Below, piece by piece: positions 22,224-32,774 of a DNA stretch of 64,000 bases. Origin of the DNA: Amblyomma americanum (taxonomy: Eukaryota > Arthropoda > Arachnida > Ixodida > Ixodidae). Where the stretch lies: assembly GCF_052857255.1 (NCBI RefSeq), contig NC_135500.1, forward strand, positions 103,060,548 to 103,124,547, given 5' to 3'. The notes beneath the pieces are model-generated. The model made no database searches and was not told where the DNA came from. It saw only the letters and a program-made list of their open reading frames with translations. The position numbers and the translations under genes are program-made. How positions within the stretch are numbered: position 1 is the first letter of the stretch; each line of letters begins with the position of its first letter.

Positions 22224-22748
22224 TGTATCATCATCATCATCATCATTATCAGCCTGACTACACCCACTGCAGGGTAAAGGCCTCTCATGTCTCCCCAATT
22301 AACCTGTCCTTTGCCAGCTGCGCCCACGCTATGCCTGCAAACTTCCTAATCTCATCCGTCCACTTTGCCTTCTGCCGCCGCCTGCTACGCTTACTTTTTC
22401 TTGAAATCCACTGAGTTACCCTTAAGGACCAGCGGTTATCTTGCCGTCGCAGTACATGCCCTGCCCAAGCCCACTTCACCCCGTTGATTTCGACTAGGAT
22501 GTCATTAACACGCGTTTGTTCCCTCACCCACGCTGCCCGCATCCGGTCTCTTAACGTTACACCTATCATTTTCCTTTCCATGGCTCGCTGTGTTGTCCTT
22601 AACTTAAGCTGAGCCCTTTCCGTTAGCCTCCACGTTTCTTCCCCGTAGGTAAGTGCCGGTGAGATACAGCTGTTGTACACTTTTCTCCTGACGGATATTG
22701 GTAACCTGCTATCCATTATCTGAACCTTCCATATGCGCTCCACCCCAT
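22224..22748 (-). pseudogene. RTE-type LINE, 3' end with (ATG)n tail
   Basis: Minus-strand C-terminus of an RTE/BovB-like reverse transcriptase. A 152-codon frame (22,743-22,285) remains open, with YNSCISPALTYGEETWRLT, LRTTQRAMERKMIGV and WAWAGHVLRRQDNRW. It ends in an ATGATGATG run at 22,226-22,245, the simple-repeat tail typical of RTE elements. It is 5'-truncated: the catalytic RT core and endonuclease are absent. The open frame indicates a younger insertion than the copies at 38 and 40 kb. Confidence 0.9.
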
Positions 22749-22749
22749 C

Positions 22750-23484
22750 GTTATCCTTCTCTTATCCTTATCCTTTTGTATGTCTGTATACAACTTCCAA
22801 TGCTGCTCTAAAAGGCGCACTGAGTACAAGTTTATGCAGGCCTGTATTGTAGAATTCCGCATTCTAATGGCAAAGAGAACACTCTTACCGAAAAAAATTT
22901 TTACATGTTGCAAAAGATGAAAAATGTAAACATCTGTCGTCACTGGCCCATTTCGTACATAAATTGCGTTTCAGCAAGACTGCGTGCTACGACACCAAAA
23001 TGTGGCAGCGAATCCTAGAGTAGTAATTCTCATATATAGACTTTTTAGGATTTACCTCAGAAATGCTATTTTTGAAAATTACTTAAAATCTTCCCTGTAA
23101 CACCTGGCATATGGTATAATGCCATTCAATTCGAAATGGCAGCAGCCATGCTTTTTGGTGTTGATGTCATGAGTTTGAGTCTTGTTGCGGGAAATTTCCA
23201 AATTCAGTTTTCTCAGCTCTAACAGGGTTTATTGCTACTGGACAAGCGTGAACACACGAATGAAATGCGAGTGGATAGATTTTTGCTGGGAACGATAATT
23301 CTATGGAGTTGTCGTCAGTGTCCCTTTCAGCCTCCTTTGATCTATAAAGCCGGAGTGGCATGCCTGCGAAGCATCATTCACACTATGATAAATATTTCTC
23401 GCTATTGCGGCAGCTATCTCTCTTTATATTTCCCCTTCTCCGTTACGGGCCCACAATACCTTCCGTATTTTTCTTTCTTTCTAG
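22750..23484. other. No assigned gene; possible upstream exon region
   Basis: A frame from about 23,271 opens MRVDRFLLGTIILW, which could be a signal peptide for the Cys-rich exon at 23,485, but no convincing donor in the needed phase was found. Otherwise nothing could be supported. Confidence 0.25.
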
Positions 23485-23547
23485 GTGATATATTACAGCA
23501 AATGCACATGCGATGGAAAGAACCGCGACACTGGCACGAAGTGCTTG
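23485..23547 (+). CDS. Candidate internal exon of a Cys-rich secreted protein
   Basis: A 63-base segment coding VIYYSKCTCDGKNRDTGTKC plus Leu, phase 0 at both ends. It is preceded by a long pyrimidine tract ending TTTCTAG and followed by a GTACGT donor. It ends one residue after a GT-x-C motif, the same exon-end design as the exon at 61,900-62,033. If the donor is not used, the frame runs on to 23,823, adding more cysteines (SSTCNHPNN, AMCMG, TLCLTLSDC), so a longer terminal exon is possible. A candidate acceptor (GCTTCCAG) at 23,658 also exists. First exon and poly(A) site were not found. It could be a pseudogene or chance. Confidence 0.33.
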
Positions 23548-23829
23548 GTACGTACAGCGTCTTCAACTTGTAATCATCCAAATAACGACGTTGCAATGTG
23601 CATGGGCAAATTTCAAACGCACCAGACCTTGTGCTTGACCCTTTCTGATTGCTTCCAGAAAATTATGGCACTGTCGAAAGTGGTTTCCCTGAATATTTGG
23701 GTGGAAGAAAATTTTTTTAGCTATACCTGTGACACCGGTTTGCATTTACCCGATGTGCCAACAATTCTCCTTAAATATGTAGAAAAATTAGAGGCAGTTT
23801 TGCTATGGCGGCATTATTTTTAAATGAAG

Positions 23830-24390
23830 TAAAAATATTTAATTTAGTATCATCCATGTTCTATCTTCCAGCAGGAAAGGGCTTATATATTTTTGCTACT
23901 TTGTCTTAAACGAAAAAAGTGCCAATGTTACATTTGTTTTCAAACACTGCGCACGAAATTGGTCAGCATTGTAATCCGTTCGTCGCCTGTCAAGGTCAGA
24001 GAATGAGGATTGAAAAAAAAAACTGCGAAATTCCAAAAAAAGTTGAGCTTGCTGGGCTTTCAGCCTTAACTTTCATACATGGATTTTCCGTGTAAAAATT
24101 CAATATGAGGCTGATTGCGTACCTCATACTACTGTCTTACTCTCAGTGGTTTTTATGGCAGCAATGTATTTTTTGAGGCGAGAAAGAACATTAATATGGA
24201 CGCTATCACCACCGGTATTTCTTGTCGCATAATGCCCCTGCACAGCACAACTCGCGGCGGAGCTCTTAGAAACCCTGCTCTGCGGTGTACTCACACATTG
24301 AGACGATAATTTACCGCGCACTCATTATAAGGGAATGAGTTAGGGCATGCTTGTAGTCCATACTTAATAAGTTCATACTTAAGAGGAGAG
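23830..24390. other. No recognisable gene
   Basis: AT-rich sequence with short frames only. Confidence 0.35.
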
Positions 24391-24391
24391 G

Positions 24392-24886
24392 CGAACGAGA
24401 AGATACGGACAAGAGCTAACTTTCAACTCGAGATTTATTGTATGATGTAGAGCATATTTCTACCTATCCAATAGATGTCAAAGAAAGAGAACGATAACAA
24501 CGTAAACAGAACGCACAAGCCGTACCAGCATCAGCCGTTCGCGCAAAGCATTTGAGCACCTTCTGCTATAACGTTATCTACGGCCCGCTGACGAATTCAG
24601 TTCTAGTTTCCACTATCTCGAAAGATTGAACAATCTCCTTTCTTAGCGCTTCAACTTCAGAGGTCTAGTCACTAGAAATGGGGTTTTAGCGGGTCGTCGA
24701 TAAATTTATCGAGGAAAGAACTTGAATATTTGGCCCGAACGGCAGGTGCTGGCATGGGTTGTGTTTTGTGATGTTGTCATTGTACTCTCTTTTGCATTTA
24801 TCGGACATCCATATACAGAGATATGCTCCTGATCACGCAATAAACTCTTAATTGAAATTTGGCGCTTGTCCGTGTCTTCTCGTTCG
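24392..24886. repeat. Fold-back repeat with about 49-bp inverted arms
   Basis: Arms 24,392-24,440 and 24,838-24,886 are imperfect reverse complements (CGAACGAGAAGA...TTTATTG), enclosing about 400 bp without a recognised gene. One arm's GGACAAGAGCTAAC pattern recurs at 62.5 kb. It is probably a non-autonomous element. Confidence 0.75.
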
Positions 24887-24889
24887 TCC

Positions 24890-26005
24890 TGTCTTCTTTT
24901 GTGTGCTGTTTTTCTTTTTAAACACTGATCATGGCCGGCAGCAGCGTCGCTCACGTGTAATGTTTACACGAGCATTAGAGCGCGTTGTGTCGAGTGGGAC
25001 ATCCGGCGCAGCGCATGTAGGAGCGCGTCTCGCGACCGCTCCGCTAATGCTTCTATATTTTCCCCCAAATATGTAATCTCTAAAATATGTAACAAGACCA
25101 ATTTACCTAAAATAACTGAGAGAATACTGTCGTGATCCCAAGTACAGAAAAATACATTTTACCGTGCGAGTGGAGAATCTGTCGCAGTTAGGAACTTAGG
25201 CGTCTTTTTCTCGTATTGGTGTTAATAAAATTTATTCTATTATACAGGTTCAGCCATAGACACACACCAGAGACGCCTGACTGAAATATGAGAGAGATAA
25301 TAAGCTCTACATGAGTTGATAGATTGTCTTCAATAATGTTTAGTCTGTTCGTTTTTGTTTCCAACGAAACACTGAACTCCCCTTCCTGAAAGAATACACT
25401 AGGTATAGTGGACCGCTACAGATGTGCACAAAAGTCGCGAAACGGTTGGCTAATGAGAGCAATGAAGGCATGCAATTAATCTTCCTCAATGATGCAAGTA
25501 AGCAGCCTATGAGGGCCACCTTGCTTCCACAATGAGAGGGTTGCTTCAGAGGTTTGCTTCAGAGCACCCTAGCGGTGCGCCCCCGCCTCACGCCACTACG
25601 ACTTCTCTTGTATAAGGGGAGACGCTGGTCTTCAAAATGATAAAAAAGCAAAATATCGCTTCGGCAATGGGTTTATACACCTAAAGTACGCGCTTAAAAG
25701 ACTTCAACACCTAATTCGACCTCCAATTAACAAAAATTATTTCACGCTTATGAAGAGGGGAAAAGGAGGTTTTGGAGCGAAATGCGGAATATATACGCGC
25801 CCGTCGCTTTCAACGACCGCGTTCCCGATGGCCGTTCTTTTGGTTTTATTTGAAAACTGGGCCCCTTCCCCCACATCCTGGTATTACTGCTGCGAAATAT
25901 TTTTGGAGCATCCGCATTCCCGCGGTTTTTCAGGCCACTACAACGGCCTGAATGGCTAGCGCGCGCACTTCAAATGCGATTTTCTCAGCTTTATTTTTTG
26001 CCCAC
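24890..26005. other. No recognisable gene
   Basis: A 69-codon frame at 25,750-25,959 lies in sequence that looks like a dispersed repeat (GGTTTTGGAGCGAAATGCGG), from memory of similar tick sequence only. Confidence 0.3.
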
Positions 26006-26008
26006 GTA

Positions 26009-26085
26009 ATGTAATTTTATTTTATTTATTTATTAAATATACCTACAGCGCCTGTTGGGCATTATAGCAGCAACGTGTCCCCGCT
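26009..26085 (-). repeat. CR1/L2-type 3' tail
   Basis: On the minus strand, CTATAATGCCCAACAGGCGC is followed by TAAATAAATA-type repeats, the end of a CR1/L2-like LINE. Only the last tens of bases remain. Confidence 0.5.
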
Positions 26086-26089
26086 GCAG

Positions 26090-26269
26090 GTGAGCACGCC
26101 GGCGCAGAAACGCTGTGCCTGGACAGCGTCACTGACAAATTTACTTATCAAGTTGTGGCAGGATGACCTTGCCGAACTGCAAGCGCAGAAACACAATGCG
26201 CCTGTGTACGCAAGGATGACTACGCTGTTCAACCAGCTCGCAAGCGGGGAATGTGGCCAGGCTGTGTAG
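26090..26269 (+). pseudogene. Myb/SANT-like DNA-binding domain fragment
   Basis: Open frame of 64 codons from 26,075. It contains RCAWTASLTNLLIKLWQDDL, then AELQAQKHNAPVYARM, then LFNQLASGE. This follows the pattern of Myb/SANT-like (MADF-related) domains found in PIF/Harbinger-associated proteins and ZSCAN-type factors: W-T-x-x-x-x-x-L-L-x-L-W, L-x-x-L-x-x-x-(K/R)-x-N-x-x-V-Y-x-x-(L/M). A TGCAG precedes it, so it could be an exon. The expected third helix (S-x-x-Q-V-R-x-K) is missing and a stop follows at 26,267, so it is more likely a transposon-derived or truncated copy. Function would be DNA binding. Confidence 0.5.
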
Positions 26270-26274
26270 TTTTG

Positions 26275-27428
26275 CAAACAACTCTTGCATATAGTTCAAG
26301 AAACACACTGTAGAGCATGTAGCGCAGAAAATAATTAGAGAAGCTTTTTTCGGGATGGTGAGTAAAAACTTTAAGACTAACGTGACAAATCGTCGAAACG
26401 GAAGTAAACCAACCGAACATTTAAAGTGCCGTGTGAGCGCAGCCGCCACCGTTCCGTTCCCACGGCGGTTACGGCGTTCAACTGCCGTTTGCGCTAACGG
26501 CAGGGGTATTACAGAACTAGCCTTATGGTAGTTTTGTAATTATTTTATCGTGCAATTTCAATTATTCTTATATCTTAGAGTTCAGAAGGAACTAAAGCAT
26601 GGAGCTATGCTATTCTTTTTTTTTCGCCGAGTCAAACATTACCAATTTTGCGAACCATTATGTCACCTAATTATATTTCGCAGTTATGGTGCTCTGACAT
26701 AACTGAAAATTTTTATATTATAGTGTACCTCTCCAGAAAGCAGGTCTTTGGTTACGCCTTCATTTGTATCGAAACGGAAAATGTTGAAAGTGCCTTAAAT
26801 GTTGAAAGTGCCTTAATGGCCTGTAAGAATATAGCCAGTTAGACATGAGTTATTTTCGTATATTATGGGAACTAATTGAGACATTCTGAAACTAATTATA
26901 TTTTTAAAACAAACAGAATAAACACGTATGCGTCCAAAAATTATTACAATATCTTTTATGATAAAAATTTCAATTTCAAGATCCGTGTCTCGCTTTAATA
27001 CGCCACGTATACTAAGGTGATGTGATTAGAGCGACACACCGTTAGTCGCGTCTAGCCTAAGCGATTTTTAATTTTTCCTCCGCCCTACACACTCCTTACT
27101 GCCAAAAGTCCGCTCTCATTGGGACCGCATGTCGCAGAGAGAGAGAGAGAGAGCGGGTTTTCTTTTCGAATGGCAAGAAGCGCAGGTTCAGTTGTAATGC
27201 ACCAGTCGGCTACTCGGCACAAAGAAGATGAAGATGGGACAAAACGGCGTGTTGTTGGGAGACGGTGTGAACATGAAGAAATCCGTGTATAAATATAAAA
27301 TAGGTGGCCAGTGCGTCTTATGGCATTAAAAAGTCAACACATGTGATGCTTACGTGAGTCCAAAATTTGTTCGATTTTGATGATCTTCTCGATGTTCATT
27401 TTAGGCCTGAAAAATAGCAAATGCACCT
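26275..27428. other. No recognisable gene; (GA)n at 27,136 and TATA-like site at 27,285
   Basis: AT-rich. GTGTATAAATATAAAA near 27,284 resembles a TATA box, but no transcript could be attached to it. Confidence 0.3.
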
Positions 27429-27542
27429 GCGCGTGCTTCGAGTTGGTGCTGCTGGAACCGCTGACTGTCTGTGAATGCCGTTCTGCGCATTGTGCTTTGT
27501 GCCATGCTGTGCTTTGTGCTTTGTGCCCGAAAAACCAATTGC
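27429..27542 (+). repeat. Partial 5' LTR of a short-LTR Ty3 family
   Basis: Matches the end of the 3' LTR at 58.02-58.17 kb and, inverted, the LTR at 29,274-29,429: GTTGGTGCTGCTGGAACCGC, a GTGCTTTGTG run, and terminal ATTGCA. It is followed two bases later by TGGTGGAGGTGGACTC, the primer-binding-site position. The first 40 or so bases of the LTR are missing. Confidence 0.75.
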
Positions 27543-27582
27543 AAGTGGTGGAGGTGGACTCTGATCCCGTCCTGGCACTGAG

Positions 27583-28858
27583 AAACGGCACCGTTACAAC
27601 CCAAATGCCGAGAGACACCGCACATCCGCCAACGTCGCCGCTAGCACCTGTTATCTGCGCCGGCATGTCACGGCAGCGGGACCCCGCTGTCTACAGCGGC
27701 ACCGGCGGCAATGATGTCGAGGACTGGCTGGCGTCCTACGAGAGGGTAATCACGCACAACGGCTGGGACGACACAACAAAGGTAAACAACGTCGTCTTCT
27801 CCCGCGCTGACATTCGCCAACCTCTGGTTCCGCAAACGTGAAGCGGACATCACCACTTGGTCGGCTTTCAAGACGAATTTCACCGAGGTACATTGGGCCG
27901 TTCTGGTCTGCGCAAGTTGCGCGCTGAAAAGTGCTTGCGTGTACGGGCACAGCAGCCAGGTGAGACGTTCACCAGCTACGTCGAAGAAGTGGTGGAACTG
28001 TGCAAGCGCGTCAACTCTCAAATGTCTGAGGCCCCTATGATCGGGCACAATATGAAAGGTATCGACGAGGATGCCTTTCAAATGCTTCTTGCCAGGCAGC
28101 CTGACACCGTTGCCTCCGTCATCAGCTTGTTCCAGAGCCACCAGGAGCTCCGCAAGCAACGCGTCCTCGCTCGTCGCCCCAAACCAAAGGTCGAGGTACT
28201 ATCCGCTGATGCCGTGGTCGCAGGAGAGCCCCACTTCTTGCAGGAGGTAAAACCTTGAAATCAACCGTCAACTCAGGCGCGCGCATGGGGCTCCCGCTCT
28301 GTCACCAGCACTTTCTCCGGCCTTTCAACAGACCATCCAGGCACAGGTCGCGGACGCCCTGCAGATCGCGGATGCCGTGCCACCCGTCCCCCAGCAGGCA
28401 GTGGCTGACCCGCTTACCTACGCCACCGTTCTGTCCCGCCCGGCTCCTCATTCCTCGGGCAATATCTCCGACGCCACTGCAGCTCCGCCGCGTTTAGCAC
28501 CGCGACCTGTTCGGTCGTATCGGGCTCCCGCACCACCATCGTTACCGCACATGGCGCCGGCGACCCTTCCCTACGGTCGCCTTGGCGCAATCGCGACAAC
28601 AGGCCGATTTGTTTGGTCTGTGGCATTGCCGGACATGTCGCCCGCTACTGCCGCAATCAGCCCTATCCGCCTACTGACGTCATGCCGCAGTCTCTATACG
28701 GATCTTACACGCTGCACGGCCGCATGCAGCCTAGTTCGCAACCATCTTCATTCACAATTGACAGCCAGTCTGCAACGCCGCGCCGCTCCCCCTCTCCGCG
28801 GCGCCGTTCCATATCCCCGATGCGCCGCCGCACCAGCGCCAAGGAAGCGGAAAACTAG
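27583..28858 (+). pseudogene. Ty3-family gag remnant (copy 1)
   Basis: Structural protein of the element, which packages its RNA. Read in pieces: MSRQRDPAVYSGTGGND and VEDWLASYERV, then (after a frameshift near 27,810) FKTNF-type capsid sequence. After another shift come a Pro-rich linker and a zinc knuckle CLVCGIAGHVARYC (C-x2-C-x4-H-x4-C, about 28,610-28,650) and an Arg/Ser-rich tail. It is closely similar to copy 2 at 53.9-55.2 kb, and the first frameshift is shared with that copy. Extra lesions are private (one lost T near 28,200). Antisense frames of 100-160 codons over it are not genes. Confidence 0.9.
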
Positions 28859-29255
28859 TGAGCGCAGTTGCCGTGGCAAGAGCGGCGCCTTCGGCGAAAT
28901 TTACAAATCCTGTGACGTTCCCCGCCAACGTCGTTGACGTGGTCGTAGACGGTGTTGCGACGTGTGCTCTGATTGACGCCGGAGCAGCTGTATCCATTAT
29001 GGGCGCGAAATTTTGCCGTCGCATCAGGAAAGCTATGACGCCATTTTCTGCAATTTTACTCTGTACTGCTGAACCCCAGCAGATTCGCCCGATTGCCGCT
29101 TGCACTGCCTGAGTTGTTATCTAAGACGTCATCTGCACATCTGAGTTCGTGGTACTCTCCTCCTGCTCGCATGACGTCATTCTTGGGTGGGACTTTCTGT
29201 TGGAACACTCTGCTGCCATCGACTGCGCCCGTGCTGAAGTCACTATCTCTCCACC
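28859..29255 (+). pseudogene. Ty3-family protease remnant (copy 1)
   Basis: Continues from gag with VVDVVVDGVATCALIDAGAA. The aspartic protease box D-(T/S)-G-A appears as D-A-G-A, a change at the conserved Thr/Ser. A second frame carries HDVILGWDFLLEHSAAIDCA, the flap-to-end region. Homology to copy 2 stops near 29,250, where an inverted LTR is joined. Confidence 0.85.
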
Positions 29256-29273
29256 CAGTACCTTCACCACAAT

Positions 29274-29429
29274 TGCAATGGGTTTTTCGGGCGCAAAGCA
29301 CAGCACGGCACAAAGCACAAAGCGCAGAACGGCGTTCACAGACAGTCAGCGGTTCCAGCAGCACCAACCCGAAGCACGCGCTCACCGAGAGCAGTCGCGC
29401 TGCCAGGCGGACACTTCTTCGTCGTTACA
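29274..29429 (-). repeat. Complete LTR of the same Ty3 family, inverted
   Basis: On the minus strand it begins TGTAACGACG and ends ATTGCA, giving a 156-bp LTR with TG...CA ends. It is followed (29,273 downward) by a primer-site-like TGGTGAAGGT. It faces the plus-strand copy head-on, so LTR sequences at 27.4 and 29.3 kb form an inverted repeat around gag. Confidence 0.8.
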
Positions 29430-30137
29430 CAACCAACAGTTTCAGCAATGACAAGTTATTTTTGTCATCTTGTACCTCCACCACGATTGCCAGTGGCTAC
29501 GTTATACTGATGAACAAGACTAAAAATTGCAGAATGCAGTCTTACCAGAACAAAAGTCATAACAGAACTTACGTAGATCACGTCGAGCAGCCAGTTTCAG
29601 TTTTCAAGAGCATATCGAGGCGGTCATCAAAGGAAGAGGTTACATGACTTTAAGAAAAGTTTAGCGCAGACTAATGCAAGTCCACACTGCTTTCAAAGTA
29701 TACGGGCGAATACATTTGAGAGTGGCCGTACTGTAAGGCAATCGCGCGAAGTGCATGTCGTTCCTAGATAGCTGAAAGATGGATCCATGTGGTTTGGTAG
29801 ACATTGGATTTATTTTTGAGAGTCCGAAAAAAAATTTCCAATTGCGCTGTCCACCTACCTGTCAAACAGGCGCTTTGCCTCTCGTTGCCTCACCCGAGGA
29901 AGGATGCAAACTGCACTCAACCAATTCGTGTCGATTGGAGGGTTTGTTTCTTGGAGGCTGTTGTGCTCCATTCTCACCGCTGAAGCTTTCGTAAACATCG
30001 TCATGTCGTCTACAGAGAAGGTCTAAATTGAGCGTCAAGATGACCATGCCGTTGGAATATATGAACTAGTTAAAAGTCTGTCAGTCAGTTTTGCGTGTAT
30101 GAGTCGGAGCTGAGGAGTCGAATCGTTCAACAAACGA
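29430..30137. other. No recognisable gene
   Basis: Short frames only. It may hold decayed 5' pol sequence of the following Ty3 fragment. Confidence 0.3.
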
Positions 30138-30690
30138 GTGTTGGACTGCGGGCCCCTACGGTCAGTTGCACGTCAGAGATTTATCCAGCAGTTAAAGGAA
30201 GGCTTCCAGAAGTTCCGAGCCCACACAGCCTTCGGTGAACAGGCATACACAGAGGAAACGATCGAGGAACTAAAACAGAGTGGCATCGTTGTTGCCCCCA
30301 GATCGGATTATTCAAGCATTATCTTCTGCATGTCTAAAAAGATTGATGATAAGCTTGACAATTTGAGAGGAAACCACTTTTTCACAAGCATATACCTCGC
30401 ATCAACCTACTACCTGATTCCAATCTCTGAGAAGTCGAGAGACAAGACCGCGTTTGCAACTCTGGACGGCCGTTATGAGTTTGTTTGGACGCCGTTTGGT
30501 TTCGCAAAAACACCGTTGTTACACCAGAGAATGATCAACGCAGTTCTGGGTCCCCTGCGATACACCGTGGCACTGGCTTACATGGATGACATTTTGCTAC
30601 CCACGACGACAGTGAAAGAAGGGCCGCCACCTGTGGATGCTATAAGATGTCCTCCATGGAGCGCGTCTGACGCTGCGTTTGAGAAAGTGT
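30138..30690 (+). pseudogene. Ty3/gypsy reverse transcriptase fragment with intact YMDD
   Basis: An uninterrupted 187-codon frame from another Ty3 lineage. It includes EETIEELKQSGIVVAPRSDY, FFTSIYLASTYYLIPI, DKTAFATLDGRYEFVWTPFG and the catalytic box ALAYMDDILLP. About 30 residues expected between CMSKKIDD and LDNLRG are missing, an in-frame internal deletion that removes the first conserved RT blocks. The fragment ends shortly after YMDD and runs into CR1-type sequence. It is inactive despite the intact box. It may belong with the integrase at 0.9 kb (both look Mag-like), which is inference. Confidence 0.88.
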
Positions 30691-30739
30691 ATTTTTTCTA
30701 ATAACATGTAGCATACCTCGGAAACCTCAGAATACCTCC

Positions 30740-31260
30740 GCCAAACGACAGATATGATAGCTCGGAAAGTCGACTTTGCCGGTTTAATCTACAATCCTTT
30801 GGGGTTCCTGATGCCAATGACGAAGCATGGACTGACTCAGAATCGCATATAATATCTCTGTGTTCGAAGCAACTAGACATCGCTATCAGTGACGCCACGA
30901 TTGAACGCGTCCACAGACTGGGGCGTTTAAAATCTGGAAAGAAACGCCATTTATTGCTAAATTTGCTTAATTGAAAGATAACATCAACATTATGTCTTCT
31001 ATACTGCAGCGAAAAAATTCAACCCATGCAGTACGTGAAGACTGCTCTGCACATGTACGATTAGCCCACCAGAAATTGTGCGCTTTTGGCAAGGAATATA
31101 ACAGAAAGTTCAAGATTCTTTTCTACAAATTATGATCGACGAAAGGCAATTTATCTACAATGCCGAATGCGATTCTGTTTTAGAGGTCGTCATAGCGCTC
31201 CCTGCCGACAGCTACGCTTCCATTTTCCCCTCCTCCTCGCCAGCAGTCGGGCCGGAATAA
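30740..31260 (+). pseudogene. CR1/L2-type LINE ORF1 remnant
   Basis: RNA-binding ORF1 protein region read across frame breaks. SLCSKQLDIAISDATIERVH then RLGRLKSGKK matches the ERxHRLGR motif common in these ORF1 proteins. Further on FGKEYNRKFKILFYK and, in another frame, MIDERQFIYNAECDSV fit the C-terminal domain. It lies directly upstream of the endonuclease below, in the expected order. Confidence 0.65.
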
Positions 31261-31287
31261 ATACCTGCTCATAATGCTCATTAGACC

Positions 31288-32774
31288 ATGTCAGCAATGT
31301 ACATGATCATCTGCAGTTATTTATTCAAAAAAGAGGCCATCGAATCTGTCCTACACTATAACAAGACGGACATTGCCATTTTCACGGAATCGTGGCTAAA
31401 CTCTTACATCAAAAACAATGAAATACCTAACGGTGAGAACGTATCACTATTCATAGGCTTGATAGGGTGGTGTGAAGAAACGCGGAATGCTGGTTTTTGT
31501 AAAATCTAGTATACCTTCATTTCGAGTTAAGATTACTTGCAGCCACGAAATAACGTGTGTCGGAATATCTCTACCTTCAAGCGCTGTTATCCTCACTGCT
31601 TGCTACCGTGGGCCTGATTACGATCACACCTGTGTTGACGAGCTTTGTGGTATCCTTCCGAACTTTCATTTTTGCTTTCCAAATGCTGAACATATGATTT
31701 GTGGGGATGCCACCTTCCCAGACTTTGACTGGAATAATCTGTGCGCGAATTTTGGGACATGATACATTTAACCTCACGCAAACTGTTTAATTAGCATCCC
31801 GGGGCTCTACTATTTTTGACCTTACCCTTGTCTCAAATCCAGATGTTATCTAATCATTGTCATGTGGTGATTTCGCCAGTGATCATAAATTGTTGCTAAT
31901 CTTTCTATTCTAATCCCAATCAAAGAACTGTGAATAAAATACATCCGTAGTTCGAAGAGAGCCGATTTCACTAAGATATATTCCGAGCTTAATAAATATT
32001 TTCTATACTTCTGAAATTCTTCTCCTACTCGAAGAACAGATCAAAACTGTCTGCTTTATAGAAAGACAATTCTATCGCTTGCTGATGTTTACGTTCCCTT
32101 CATACGTACTGGCGGTGATGCTAGGAAGCCGTGGTATTCCAACATACTAAGAAGACTATAGAACAAAATAAATGCCTCTACCATGAAGCGAAAAATTCCA
32201 CTTTTGCTTCTACATAGCAAAAATACCTGACATGCATTCATGAATGTACAAGGATATAACGACGAAGTAAAAACAAGTTCTTTCATCAAGACTTGCGAAA
32301 CATTATTCGTAGTAGAAATTTTGATCAATACTTGCACCACGCACTGATCGTTCCCGAGGCATTAACTTGGTTGATAAACATGGTGTATCTGTTTTCACAC
32401 AACACCGTTCAGCCACCATGAATTCATATTTTTCACCAGTGTTCACCCATGAACCCCCCAAGACATACCATCATTTCGCAATTAAAATTTTCCCCCAGTG
32501 CCCCCACCCGCACAATCACATTACAGCGGAAGGCATTGTTAAAATAATTGATAGGCTTCAAACGTAGAGCGCACCTGGCCCTGACAGAACACCTGTCAAA
32601 TTTCTTAAGACCACTAAGGAAGGTTCTAACCTATTTCTTCGAATTATTTTCGAACAGTCATTTTTAACGGCTTTGCTTCCGAAAGTCTCGAAAGTAAGCA
32701 AATTTGTACTGGTGTGTAGAGCTGCTAACAGATCAGATTCCTCCAATTATCGCCCAATCTTTCATTCACCTTTG
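31288..32774 (+). pseudogene. CR1/L2-type LINE ORF2: endonuclease and start of RT
   Basis: Apurinic-type endonuclease plus the first RT blocks. Frames in order: NKTDIAIFTESWLNSYIKNN (catalytic Glu region), MLVFVKSSIPSFRV, AVILTACYRGPDYD, then MICGDATFPDFDWNNL. The last is the GDFNFPDIDW motif with the first catalytic Asn of GD-x-N replaced by Thr. The RT entry reads SAPGPDRTPVKFL and SSNYRPI. Multiple frameshifts and stops occur. The RT is interrupted at about 32,775 by a nested LINE tail and resumes at 32,944. Confidence 0.85.

Noticed and set aside
27668..28159. 163-codon minus-strand frame (and its counterpart 53,988-54,464)
   Set aside because: Antisense of conserved Ty3 gag; repeated because gag itself is repeated.
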